64,000 nucleotides of DNA, taken from assembly GCA_029298735.1 (NCBI GenBank), contig JANSLP010000030.1, positions 124,001 through 188,000 of the forward strand, read 5' to 3'. This document shows, piece by piece, positions 33,732 through 42,892 of this stretch. The notes below the pieces were generated by a model that was given only the letters and a program-made list of their open reading frames with translations, did no database searches and was not told the origin of the DNA. A program made the translations under genes and the position numbers. This stretch comes from Ophiostoma sp. CBS 140.51 (Eukaryota > Ascomycota > Sordariomycetes > Ophiostomatales > Ophiostomataceae). Position 1 is the first letter of the stretch. Each line of letters opens with the position of its first letter.

Positions 33732-33775
33732 CACGTTCAACACGTTCAACACGTTCAACACGTTCAACACGTTAA
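33732..33775 (+). repeat. 9-bp tandem repeat (4.9 copies)
   Basis: The unit CACGTTCAA occurs four times perfectly, then CACGTTAA. It sits about 340 bp upstream of the MRC1 start. Each unit contains ACGTT, so the array offers regularly spaced copies of a short motif. Confidence 0.92.
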
Positions 33776-34117
33776 AAGAGGAAAGAGCTCCCCTCCCTGC
33801 CTCTGCCTGCTTTCTGCCTCTCGCCTTTTTTGCTTTTATTATTTCTCTCGACTATTTTGCATTGTCACCAACCAATTCCTAGCTTCACACTACATTTGCA
33901 TTGAAGTTTGGCGTGCCAATTCTTACCTTTTGTTTCTTTATTTCTCTTTCTTTGCTTGCATCGTTTCTCATACCCCATATCATGCTCTCGACTTAATACA
34001 GCATTTGACACGCGTTGCATCACCACTTTTCAACTTTTGACTCGACAGAAACACGAAATACACGACAACTCGAGGTCAACCACCATATCTACCCTCTTTG
34101 TCTCTCTCACACACACA

Positions 34118-37100
34118 ATGGCTGCCCTCTCACGGACACCATCACCGGCCCCTGGCTCGGGCTCCGACTCGGACTCGGTTGTGGCTACGCCCATGACGCC
34201 GCGGACTAAACTTCGCGAGCTGTTTGCAACCATTGACGGTGGCAACAATGATGGCAGCAGCGGCTCGGATAATGAGCGCGAAAGCAACGAGGAGAACAAG
34301 ACCCCAAGCCGCAAGGCCAAGAAAACCAACACCAGCGCGAAGCTGTCGGCCAGAAAATCACCGCGGCCAGACGCGGCTGCATTTGTCCCATCTCCCACAC
34401 AGACCAGACCGGCCAGCCGACCACCACGAGCAGTCTCTCCCTTGATCGGTGCCGGAGCACTGGGTGCCAGCAGCGACGAGGACAGTGATGTTGAGGTGCG
34501 GCCGCGTGGTCGGTTTGCGGCCCGCATGCAGGCTGCTGCGGCGGCTGCCGATAGCACATCTACGTCTTCAGAACCTCTTGCCGACAATCCTCGCGAACGC
34601 GTCAAGCGGATGCTGCAGCAGGCTGCCGGTGGTGCCGATGCCGAAAAGGATAAGGCCGAGGACACCAACGACGGCGAGGACGAGGAGGATGCACCGGTTG
34701 TTGCACGCCCACGCAAGCGGTTGACTAATCTCCGTACGGCCCGGCGCAGCGCTTCAGCCTCGCCTCGCCAGTCTCAATCTCTGTCTGCCACACCATCTCG
34801 CTCCACGCGTGAGGACTCACCTCCCATGTTCATGACGCCGAGCAAGCAGGGCGAGCGCGAGGACTCACCCGACATGTTTATGACGCCCGAGAAGGCTGGT
34901 AACGACGACACCAGTGCTTCTGCTGCTCCCGGCCGCAACGCACGCTTCCAGGCACTCGTAGCCCGCAAACAAAAAGAGGCCCGTGCCCGCGAAGAGGCCG
35001 AGGAGCGCAAGCGGGAAGCCCGTATGGCTGCCATGGCCGACAACAGCGACAATGACGACGACGACGATGTGGCCATGGGCGGTCTCGATGAGGACGATGA
35101 CATTCTCATGCGTGACGCCGAGGGTGCTGACGACAACCCGTCCGACATTACCGACGACGAGGGCGGCCGCCAGCTGACACAAAACATGGCTGGCGCCCGC
35201 CCGGAGCGCAAGGCCAGCAAGAAAGCGCTCGAGGAGATGCACCGCGAGACGCAGCGCATGGCCCGTAACCTGCAGCTGGCACATGAGGCCAAGACTCGCA
35301 AGAAGGTTACCAAGGCTTCTCTGTTTGAGCGCTTCAACTTCCACCCGACTGGCGCTGCTGCCGCCGCTGCTGCCCCGGTTGCAAAGGAGCCGACCAGCTC
35401 CAGCCGGCCTACATCGCCCGTTTCTCCCAACAACAACACCGACACGGAGATGCGTGCTGTTGCCGACACACCACCCAGCTCGCCGCCTGTGCCAGTCGTG
35501 CCTGATGCACTTTTCGACAAGACCAAGGAGACGGCCGTGGCTACTACGACAACCCTCGAGTCGGCTGACCTTCCCCGGCTCGACAAGGGCAAGGGCAACG
35601 CCGTCGAGACGACAGTTGTGGCCGACGAGCAACCCAAGACGGAGGTCAAGCGCAACATCCGTTTGCGCATGCCTATGGTCCAGACCAACCTGGTCATGAT
35701 CGACTCGTCCGACGAGGGTGAACTGGAGATTGTCCAGACGACTAAGAACAAGCTGGACATTCTCTTTGACAACGTGCCTCTCAAGCGCGAGCAGGAGCCG
35801 CGCTCCATGTTTGCTCTGCGCCGCCTCGCCCAAATCGGCTCGCCTGGCAAGAAGCCCCGCGCTCGCCCGGCTGCCAAGGGCAAGGGCGCGAAGAATGGTG
35901 CAGGCGCTGGCGAGTTGACACTGAGCGAGCTGCAGCAGTCTCTCCAAGAACGTGCTCGCCGCCAGGCCAAGCTGGAGCGCGAAGAGCGTCTGGACATGCT
36001 TCGCGCCAAGGGTGTGCGCATCCAGACTGAAGAGGAGCGGGAGCGTGAGATGGAGGAGGTCGACGACATTGTGGCCCGCGCGCGCCAGGAGGCGGAAGAG
36101 CTCATGCAGCGCGAGCGCGATGAGGCCAAGAAGGGCAAGAAGAACGGCGGAGAGGAAGATGCTGTTCCCGATGTCCTGGACTGGGATGAGAGTGAGGATG
36201 GGGAGGATTACGAGCCCGAGGAGGAGGAGGAAGAAGTCGAGGAGCGGGAGATTGAGCTCTCTGGCTCGGAGGACGAAGAGGCAGAGAATGAGGGCGACGT
36301 GGAGGTCCTGGCCGGCACGCTTATCGACGGCGAGGCTGAGTCTACCGACAACGATTCTGGCGACGACAAAGACAAGGACGAGGCTGAGGACGCAGACGAT
36401 AAGGCCGATGTGCTTCCTACGCCGACGCGTCCTCGTCCTGCCAAGCGGCGCGCTGCTCTCATCATCTCGGACGACGAGGACGAGGGTGATGACAACCACA
36501 ACGACAATAATAACACTCCGGCTGCCGCAAAGCCTGCTTTCCTTGCTGTCGAGGCCAAGACGCCCGGCCCCAAGAACCCATTCGCCAAGTCACCGTCCGG
36601 CCTCTCTGCTGCCAACAACAACAACAACAACAACAACAGCGACTCACCGCAGGTGCCCACTTCTGTCCTGCGCTCGGCCACCAAGACGTTTATCCCTGGT
36701 CTGCCCGTCGCCCCCGGTGGCCCCGCCGGTCTGGGCTTGACCCAGATCTTTGCCGGCACCATGTCCGACGACAGCCAGGCTTTGGTTGGTGGCTCGCCCT
36801 CCCAGTTCATGCCCACCATTGGCAACTTTGTCGACGCCGACTACTCGCAGATGGCGGCCAGCGGCGAAAAGACCAATGCGGCGGCCATCCTCGACAGCCA
36901 GCCGTTGGCGACGACGGTGGCAATGACGCAGGAGGACTGGATCAAGCGCATCAAGGGTGAGGGCAGCAATCACGACAGCAACAACAGCGATGGTGGCGGT
37001 ACCGGCCCCAGCCAGATGGTGCAGTTCAACTTCTCGCAGTCCCAGGCACACGGTCTCGACAGCCTGCTGCGCGAGCCGGACGTCAGCCAAATGTCCACGC

Positions 37101-38791
37101 TTGGTCCCAGCCAGGACAATGGCCCGCAGGAGTACACCCCTCTCAAGGTCCGCTTCATTGAAAACCAGCCGTCGACGATTGAGACGGTCGTCCTGGATGG
37201 CAATGCTACTCAACGAACCCAACCGCTCACACAGTCGCAGTCGGTGGTGCCGGCGTCGCAGCAGTCGCCTGCCGAGCCTCGCCGCCCGCGTGGCAGACTG
37301 TTCCGCAAGACGGACGTGGCCAAGATTGTCGAGGAGGAGGAGGAGGCTGATGTCGAGGATGAAGACGTGGAGGATGAGCAAGATGATGAGGACGAGGCTG
37401 AGCCCACTCAGGACCAGTCTATAGAGGCCGCTACAGCTTTCGCCAAGATGCGACAGGCTGCCCTCCAGAAGCAGTTTGACCGCAAGAAGAGCAAGGCCAA
37501 GGAGATGGTCGAGGAGCAGGCTGAAGAATCCGAGGATGAGTATGCTGGTTTGGGCGGTGCCGACGGCGAGATGGACAGCGACAATGAAAGTCTGGCCTCC
37601 GTCAAGGACATTATCGACGACGACCAAAAGGTCTCGCGAACGGACAATGCCAAACTGGCCGCCTTCTATGCCGACCGCGAGCGCGAAAACGACGAGAAGC
37701 AGGTCGAGAAGCTGTTCCGCGACGTCACCACGGGCATGCTGCGTCGCAAACGCGGCCACGGTGCTAGTGGCGGTGCCGGCGACTACGATTTGTCTGATTC
37801 GGACGACGGTGGCGAGGCCCGGCGCCGCATGAAGCGCCGCCAATTTGCGCGCATGCAAAAGGCCTTGTTTGCCGACGAGCGCGTGTCCAAGGTGGCCGAG
37901 AACCCGCGCAACATGGCCTTCTTGCGCACCATTGAGGACCGCGGCAGTGACGACGAGATGGACTTTATCTTTGACGCGGCCGAGGTGCCGGCCTCTGTCC
38001 CCTCAGTGACGGCCACTGACTCGGCTGCTCCTGCTGCCCCTGTTGACACCACCACATCAATCCCCGACAGCCAGCCGATGGCGGGTGCGGCTCCTGCACC
38101 GGTGGCTTCCGAGCACCAGCATCCCCGCCGCCGCCGCTTGTCTGCCAACCCGGGCAAGAAGCCCGCCAACATTGGCGAGATCCGTGAGTCGCTGTCCAGC
38201 CTGCTGGAGGACTACAACAACGACGGCAGCAACCTGTCGATTGTGGCCGACTCCGAGTTTGGCTCCGATAACGAGGAGGAGGACAAGGAGAATGTGCCTG
38301 AGGCTGCAGCGGCTGCTTCCGCACCCTCTGTCGTCCGCCGCCCTGGCCGCAACCACAACGTCCAGGTCGTCGACCGTATTTCTCTGAAGCGCAACAACAG
38401 CAACATGTCGTCGGCGTCGACTTCGTCTACTTCGTCATCCTCCACAGCGTCGACTACCATCGCCCCAGGCATGGGCCCGACCGGTTTCCGCGTGCCCGCT
38501 CTCCTGCGCCGCGCCACGACCAACTCGTTGGTGTCGACCAGCTCGAGCGGTAGTGGGGCGGGCAGCTTGACGTCCAACAACACGAACACCAACAAGGCTG
38601 CCGACAAGGACAACGGCAAAATCAAAAAGAATGCAAGCAAGATGTCGGGCATCCACTATTTTGCGCGCGAGAATGAGCGGCGGGCGGCGCTGGCGGAGAG
38701 TGACAAGCGGCGGCAGGCCAAGAAGGCTAAGAATGCCGAGGGCCGTGTGCGGGCCGTGGGTGGACTGTTTGGTGCCGGCAAGTTTGAGTAA
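34118..38791 (+). CDS. MRC1: DNA replication checkpoint mediator MRC1 (Claspin-like)
   Basis: Single exon, 1,557 residues. The ATG at 34118 is the first in-frame one; the open frame continues upstream only through leader-like sequence without ATG. Mrc1 travels with the replisome and relays Mec1/ATR signals to Rad53 when forks stall. Support comes from a very acidic, disordered protein, an SQ/TQ cluster at about residues 880-1100 (for example DDSQ, ADYSQ, GPSQ, NFSQSQ, PLTQSQS), and the MRC1-like domain at about 1130-1290. That domain contains DEYAGLGGADGEMDSDNES, VKDIIDDDQ and DRERENDEKQVEKLFRDVT. The C-terminal end is basic (ENERRAALAESDKRRQAKKA). An N8 run is at DNA 36614-36637. Homology outside the domain is weak, as is usual for the family. 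Confidence 0.93.
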   Translation: MAALSRTPSPAPGSGSDSDSVVATPMTPRTKLRELFATIDGGNNDGSSGSDNERESNEENKTPSRKAKKTNTSAKLSARKSPRPDAAAFVPSPTQTRPASRPPRAVSPLIGAGALGASSDEDSDVEVRPRGRFAARMQAAAAAADSTSTSSEPLADNPRERVKRMLQQAAGGADAEKDKAEDTNDGEDEEDAPVVARPRKRLTNLRTARRSASASPRQSQSLSATPSRSTREDSPPMFMTPSKQGEREDSPDMFMTPEKAGNDDTSASAAPGRNARFQALVARKQKEARAREEAEERKREARMAAMADNSDNDDDDDVAMGGLDEDDDILMRDAEGADDNPSDITDDEGGRQLTQNMAGARPERKASKKALEEMHRETQRMARNLQLAHEAKTRKKVTKASLFERFNFHPTGAAAAAAAPVAKEPTSSSRPTSPVSPNNNTDTEMRAVADTPPSSPPVPVVPDALFDKTKETAVATTTTLESADLPRLDKGKGNAVETTVVADEQPKTEVKRNIRLRMPMVQTNLVMIDSSDEGELEIVQTTKNKLDILFDNVPLKREQEPRSMFALRRLAQIGSPGKKPRARPAAKGKGAKNGAGAGELTLSELQQSLQERARRQAKLEREERLDMLRAKGVRIQTEEEREREMEEVDDIVARARQEAEELMQRERDEAKKGKKNGGEEDAVPDVLDWDESEDGEDYEPEEEEEEVEEREIELSGSEDEEAENEGDVEVLAGTLIDGEAESTDNDSGDDKDKDEAEDADDKADVLPTPTRPRPAKRRAALIISDDEDEGDDNHNDNNNTPAAAKPAFLAVEAKTPGPKNPFAKSPSGLSAANNNNNNNNSDSPQVPTSVLRSATKTFIPGLPVAPGGPAGLGLTQIFAGTMSDDSQALVGGSPSQFMPTIGNFVDADYSQMAASGEKTNAAAILDSQPLATTVAMTQEDWIKRIKGEGSNHDSNNSDGGGTGPSQMVQFNFSQSQAHGLDSLLREPDVSQMSTLGPSQDNGPQEYTPLKVRFIENQPSTIETVVLDGNATQRTQPLTQSQSVVPASQQSPAEPRRPRGRLFRKTDVAKIVEEEEEADVEDEDVEDEQDDEDEAEPTQDQSIEAATAFAKMRQAALQKQFDRKKSKAKEMVEEQAEESEDEYAGLGGADGEMDSDNESLASVKDIIDDDQKVSRTDNAKLAAFYADRERENDEKQVEKLFRDVTTGMLRRKRGHGASGGAGDYDLSDSDDGGEARRRMKRRQFARMQKALFADERVSKVAENPRNMAFLRTIEDRGSDDEMDFIFDAAEVPASVPSVTATDSAAPAAPVDTTTSIPDSQPMAGAAPAPVASEHQHPRRRRLSANPGKKPANIGEIRESLSSLLEDYNNDGSNLSIVADSEFGSDNEEEDKENVPEAAAAASAPSVVRRPGRNHNVQVVDRISLKRNNSNMSSASTSSTSSSSTASTTIAPGMGPTGFRVPALLRRATTNSLVSTSSSGSGAGSLTSNNTNTNKAADKDNGKIKKNASKMSGIHYFARENERRAALAESDKRRQAKKAKNAEGRVRAVGGLFGAGKFE
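36614..36637 (+). repeat. AAC repeat encoding N8 in MRC1
   Basis: Eight consecutive AAC codons lie in a disordered acidic part of MRC1, a likely length-variable site. Confidence 0.9.
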
Positions 38792-39166
38792 GCCCAGCCG
38801 GAGTGAACTACAAGAGAATTATGTATATGGCGTTTTATGATATTTTGATTTGAGGCGTTATTGGGATTGGACATGGAGAATTGGGTAGGCGTTTGTTTAC
38901 TTTCTGGCATAGGCGTTTATGTTTTTATAGTTACATGTCTACATGTCTTTTACATTCACAGGCAGATGAAGAACAAGAACAGACTTCATTTCATTTCATT
39001 TGATTTTCATTTCATTACTCGCATAACATTTTATATGGGCACGTGCATCTAGAATATCCCTGGAGCAATATGGACGTGTGCATAACATCAAGAAGGAATC
39101 CATCAAACATGGTAGATAATCGATCAGTATATAAACCAATGTGACCGTCACCACCCCTACCGCAGG
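38792..39166. other. Convergent 3' region of MRC1 and the next gene
   Basis: This 375-bp AT-rich spacer lies between the MRC1 stop and the stop of the minus-strand gene at 39167. Short ATTTCATTT-type repeats occur near 38985-39025. Nothing else is seen. Confidence 0.6.
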
Positions 39167-42100
39167 CTACTTCGTCCTCGACTCCTGCATCGCCTGGTCT
39201 TGCCGCATGGCCTGCTCCACCTCTTCCCGGTCGGGCATCACCGTGTCGTCCGACTTGGCGTCGTCGTCATCGTCGTCATAGTACTCTTGGTCTTCGACAT
39301 CGTCGTCGTCCTCGTAGTTGTAGATGCCGTCGTCGTCGTCAAGGTCAAAGCCGTCGCCACCAGTGGAGGCGGCGGCAGCCGCCGTAGCCGTGGTAGTGGC
39401 TGCTGCCACAGCAGTCGGCCGCACGACAACCACATCGTCGAAAGAGCTCGTCGTCATGGACGACGAGCTGCTGGGCGTGGCAAAGCTCTCAATGCTCGTG
39501 CCCGTCAGCGTCGAGTGCCCGTCCTGGACGGCCCTACTAGCATTGCTGGGCATAGAATGGGCATAGTTCCACGCCGACGAGGTGGGCGCAGGGGCGGAAA
39601 CAGTAGCGACTTGCGCAGCGGCCAGCCGAAGACCGTCGAAATTGCGGACCATGATGAAGCTGCTGGAGACGCTCTGGCCGTCGTCGTCACTATCGCCGTG
39701 TCCCCGCGCCGTCCCGCCCGCATCACTCATGGCCATGTCCCGGTACCGCTCCGTCTGGCCGTCTTCACTAATGGACGGCGGTCCGGCCATGCTGAGGGCA
39801 TCGTCAATGCTGGCCGTGCTCATATTTGTCATAGTGGTGCCCGTGTGGTACTCCGGCCCCGGCGAGATGGGTCCCAGGTGGGCCGTGGGAAGAGCGGGCT
39901 CAAAGACGGCGCCCGTGCCGTCGTTGTCGCCGCCCGCCCACAAGGGCAAGAACCGGAACTCGTCGGCGGACAGTCCTAGCAGCAGATGCGGCGAGGGCTT
40001 GAGCATGGCCAGCTCAAACTCGGGAGAAAGTGAGTCGCGCTCATAAATCTTCTTGTAGAGCCGGTTGGCATGGTTGTACAGGGCATAGCGAATGTCGACG
40101 GACTGGAAGCCGTTGAGTTCGTACATCGACTCGATGGAGGCCAGTGTGACATTGTCGCCGATCATGGGCTGGAGGCGTTCCAACAAATCGAGACGGAGAT
40201 TGGCGCGGGTCTCGGCGGTGCCGAGTGGCACATTGTACACCAGAGCTGTCAACAGCGTATCGTTGACGGCGGTGACCAGGTCCAAAAACTGGCCATTGCC
40301 AAGCTCGACCGTCAGCTTGTCCTCAATGAACCTAGCAAGGAGGCGCCAGTAGACGGCGGTCATGGACTTTTTGTCGTCGGACAGGTCGTTGTAGACATGG
40401 ACGAACCAGTTCTTGTGCAAGGTGGTCTGGCGCACATAGAAGCTGAGGCTCTTTTGCACGTCCTCGGTGTAGGTGGTATGCAGCAGGTCTGAGTCGGGCA
40501 TGTTGGGCGGGAAGCAGACGCGAACAATGAGGGCGATCCGGTCCAGGAGCCGGCGGACCGCGGCCAGCGCGTTCGCAATGGGAAAGATTCGAGGCTCCAG
40601 GAGGTCGTCCGTATTGAAGCGGGCAAGTCTTTTCTCGGTGGGCGCAAAATCGGCAAGAGCCTGGGCCGTCAACTGCAGCTTGTGGATGGGACCCCCAAAG
40701 GCTTGGAACATGGCCGTCACCGGCTCGAGATCATACTTGCGAACGACGTTGATGGCTGGGTTGGGGCTGCTGCCGGCGCCGGCTGTTACGGCCGTTTCTG
40801 ACTCCAACATCGGAGAAAGCTGCTCAGGACAAGCATTCATCTCGGCAAAATGGGCATCCCGGGTCTTGAGGATACGCTGGACAAGGGCCTCGCTGGAGTG
40901 GTCAATCATGGTCTCCATGTCCTCATCGAGCAGACCCGAGAGCTCGCGGCCAAAGACAGTCTTTTGGCGGCTCTGGAACTTGCGCGGCTGGGCATTGGTG
41001 TTGCCGGCCTCCTGCAGGGCGTGTTCGGCGACGAGAATGCGGTAGGCAACACGGGCGACGACAGGCAGCTTGATGTTCCATGCGATGATAAAGCACTCTT
41101 CAGGCAGCGTGTCGACGATGTTGATGTTGTTCCATTCAAAGAACCAGTCCGAAATCCAAGAACGCAGCTTGTTGGCAAAGGCGTAGCCACCCTGCTGGTC
41201 GTCACTGAAACTCCTCGACTTGGAGGCCGTGTAAATGTAATAGGCGTCACTGCTTTTTAGGCGGAATAGCTTGGCCAGGCCGGCAATGGTGTAGACACGA
41301 GCAGCCGAGTTGAGGAGAAGCGGTTTGCCGGCCATGGCCAGCAAGAGGCGGATCACATTGGCAATGTGGCGGATCTCGCAGTAGTCGTCAATGCGGAACT
41401 CGGGCGACAGCGGGAGGTCCCAAATGGCACCAGTCAGCGAGCCGTCGTGCAGCGTGGGCGAGTCGACTGGTGCATGCATGATCTCAGGTCCTTGTGGCGC
41501 CGTGGATGACGGGATGGACGGGATGGGGTTCCCGTCGTTGCTGACGTACGGAGCGGACGAAGTGAAGATGGGGCCGGTTTCAGCAGCTTCACCTGGCGAT
41601 TGTGGCTCATTATCGGTATCCCGTCCAAATATTGAGTTGAACATGTCGATCTCCACTTCCCTCTCCGCTGCGGCAGTCGTCGTCGTAGCCGTCGTAGCCG
41701 TCGTCGTCGAACTCGAGCTCGTGTGTGTGGTCACCGGAACAGCATTGCCCTGCACCGTCAGAGGCTTGTGCTGACCATTGATCCAGTACCCAGGCTCTTC
41801 ACACTTGGCACCCCGGATCTTCATGTCAAAGCAGTGGCAGGCGTCGTCGTGGCCCCCGGCCGCCGAGATTGGTGCACGCCGGCTCGACTCGAGGCGGGTC
41901 ATCATGCTGTACTGCACAATGCCCTTGGGCAGGGTCAGGGCTTCGAGGTGTTCCGACCTCAGGTCCGAGTCGGCCGAGGGGCCCAGGTCGAGCACGTAGC
42001 GGATCTTCTTCATGATCTCGGCGCCATTGGGCCCCAGCTGGCCGCTAAGCAGCAGCTTGCTGGCCCTCCGCTTCTGGTACCGCTCGTCGTCGAGCAGCTG

Positions 42101-42892
42101 GACAAATTTCTCAAAGCCACTATCCCGGAGAACGGTCGAGTTGTAGCAGAGCAGCCAGTTGGTCGGGTAGGCGGTGCCCATGCAGGACATTTTGAAATTG
42201 GACGACGCTGACGACACCGACGGGATCTGGAGCAGGATGAGGGTGTCGACCTGGTCTTCGGGAAAGAGGTTGGCAAACTCGGCCTCGGCGGCAATGATGT
42301 GCGTGACATCTTGGTCGTGCAGCTGGTTGGCCTGCTCGCGCTGGATATCCAGCGCGCTGAGATGAGATACATGCGGTAGGTCGTTCTGGGAGGAGGGAAA
42401 CGCAGCGCGTTGGTAAGGTCGTCCAGATGATGTTGATTGCAAATTCAAAACGAAAAAAGAGGAACTCACCATCTTGTCGGTTGCTGTCGACTTTGAATCT
42501 GATTCGGTGTACGCAGCTGGAAACCGCACACGGAATGACGACGGACGCGACGTGCTTGACTTGCTTGACTTTTGAATGCGAGACCGCAGCGCCTGTAGCT
42601 TTTCCTCGGGCGAGACAATTGTATTGTGCGGCTGTCGAAGGAGATGAGATGCAAAAGCAGAAGAAGAAGAAACAGAACCCGAACCAGAACCAGAACCAGA
42701 ATCAGGCAGCCGGGAATAGCTGATTGATATTTCAGGTGCCTCAAAAGGAGGATCAGGACCAGGATCAGTCCCACAAGGCTGAGGCTCTTGGTCGCCCGGA
42801 GGCTCGTGCCAAGAGGAGGAAGAGCCCGGGGCCGCCAGCGTGTCAAGAAGAGGGGCACTTGTCGGTGCCTTGTCACTGTTGAGATGGGACAT
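39167..42892 (-). CDS. Large conserved fungal protein of unknown function
   Basis: The frame is open for 1,241 codons from an ATG at 42892. I infer an 84-nt intron at 42469-42386 (GTGAGT...CCCAG), which is in frame and stop-free; removing it gives 1,213 residues and joins 'STATDKM' to 'NDLPHVSHL'. The N-terminus (1-140) is Ser/Gly/Pro-rich. The middle (about 150-1000) looks globular and includes the Cys/His-containing 'DDACHCFDMKIRGAKCEEPG', 'EIRHIANVIRLLLAMAGKPL', 'LRSWISDWFFEWNNINIVDT' and 'PEECFIIAWNIKLPVVARVA'. The C-terminus (after ~1040) is low complexity and ends in an Asp-rich tail. There is no signal peptide or transmembrane span. I recognise the middle as a pattern found in Pezizomycotina hypothetical proteins but know no function for it. 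Confidence 0.8.
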   Translation of the reverse strand: MSHLNSDKAPTSAPLLDTLAAPGSSSSWHEPPGDQEPQPCGTDPGPDPPFEAPEISISYSRLPDSGSGSGSGSVSSSSAFASHLLRQPHNTIVSPEEKLQALRSRIQKSSKSSTSRPSSFRVRFPAAYTESDSKSTATDKMVSSSFFVLNLQSTSSGRPYQRAAFPSSQNDLPHVSHLSALDIQREQANQLHDQDVTHIIAAEAEFANLFPEDQVDTLILLQIPSVSSASSNFKMSCMGTAYPTNWLLCYNSTVLRDSGFEKFVQLLDDERYQKRRASKLLLSGQLGPNGAEIMKKIRYVLDLGPSADSDLRSEHLEALTLPKGIVQYSMMTRLESSRRAPISAAGGHDDACHCFDMKIRGAKCEEPGYWINGQHKPLTVQGNAVPVTTHTSSSSTTTATTATTTTAAAEREVEIDMFNSIFGRDTDNEPQSPGEAAETGPIFTSSAPYVSNDGNPIPSIPSSTAPQGPEIMHAPVDSPTLHDGSLTGAIWDLPLSPEFRIDDYCEIRHIANVIRLLLAMAGKPLLLNSAARVYTIAGLAKLFRLKSSDAYYIYTASKSRSFSDDQQGGYAFANKLRSWISDWFFEWNNINIVDTLPEECFIIAWNIKLPVVARVAYRILVAEHALQEAGNTNAQPRKFQSRQKTVFGRELSGLLDEDMETMIDHSSEALVQRILKTRDAHFAEMNACPEQLSPMLESETAVTAGAGSSPNPAINVVRKYDLEPVTAMFQAFGGPIHKLQLTAQALADFAPTEKRLARFNTDDLLEPRIFPIANALAAVRRLLDRIALIVRVCFPPNMPDSDLLHTTYTEDVQKSLSFYVRQTTLHKNWFVHVYNDLSDDKKSMTAVYWRLLARFIEDKLTVELGNGQFLDLVTAVNDTLLTALVYNVPLGTAETRANLRLDLLERLQPMIGDNVTLASIESMYELNGFQSVDIRYALYNHANRLYKKIYERDSLSPEFELAMLKPSPHLLLGLSADEFRFLPLWAGGDNDGTGAVFEPALPTAHLGPISPGPEYHTGTTMTNMSTASIDDALSMAGPPSISEDGQTERYRDMAMSDAGGTARGHGDSDDDGQSVSSSFIMVRNFDGLRLAAAQVATVSAPAPTSSAWNYAHSMPSNASRAVQDGHSTLTGTSIESFATPSSSSSMTTSSFDDVVVVRPTAVAAATTTATAAAAASTGGDGFDLDDDDGIYNYEDDDDVEDQEYYDDDDDDAKSDDTVMPDREEVEQAMRQDQAMQESRTK
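42386..42469 (-). other. Probable 84-nt in-frame intron
   Basis: The minus strand reads ATG|GTGAGT at the 5' end and CCTCCCAG|AAC at the 3' end, with a TTACCAAC-like branch site about 20 nt before the acceptor and a pyrimidine tract. Length is divisible by three and no stop occurs inside, so both spliced and unspliced messages would keep frame. Residues inside it (SSSFFVLNLQSTSSGRP) look unlike the flanking globular sequence. Confidence 0.72.

Larger units (their letters stand above)
32746..34117. other. HFI1 3' region and MRC1 promoter with two minisatellites
   Basis: This 1,372-bp spacer contains the HFI1 3' UTR (T-rich to about 33300), a 15-bp repeat at 33453, a 9-bp repeat at 33732 and the pyrimidine-rich MRC1 leader. 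ACGCGT occurs at 33668-33673 and 34010-34015, upstream of the MRC1 ATG at 34118. No additional coding sequence is supported; a 63-codon minus frame (33579-33770) merely translates the 9-bp repeat. Confidence 0.6.

Noticed and set aside
34865..36499. A 544-codon minus-strand frame inside MRC1
   Set aside because: Shadow of the MRC1 coding frame; Leu/Val/His-rich product without motifs.
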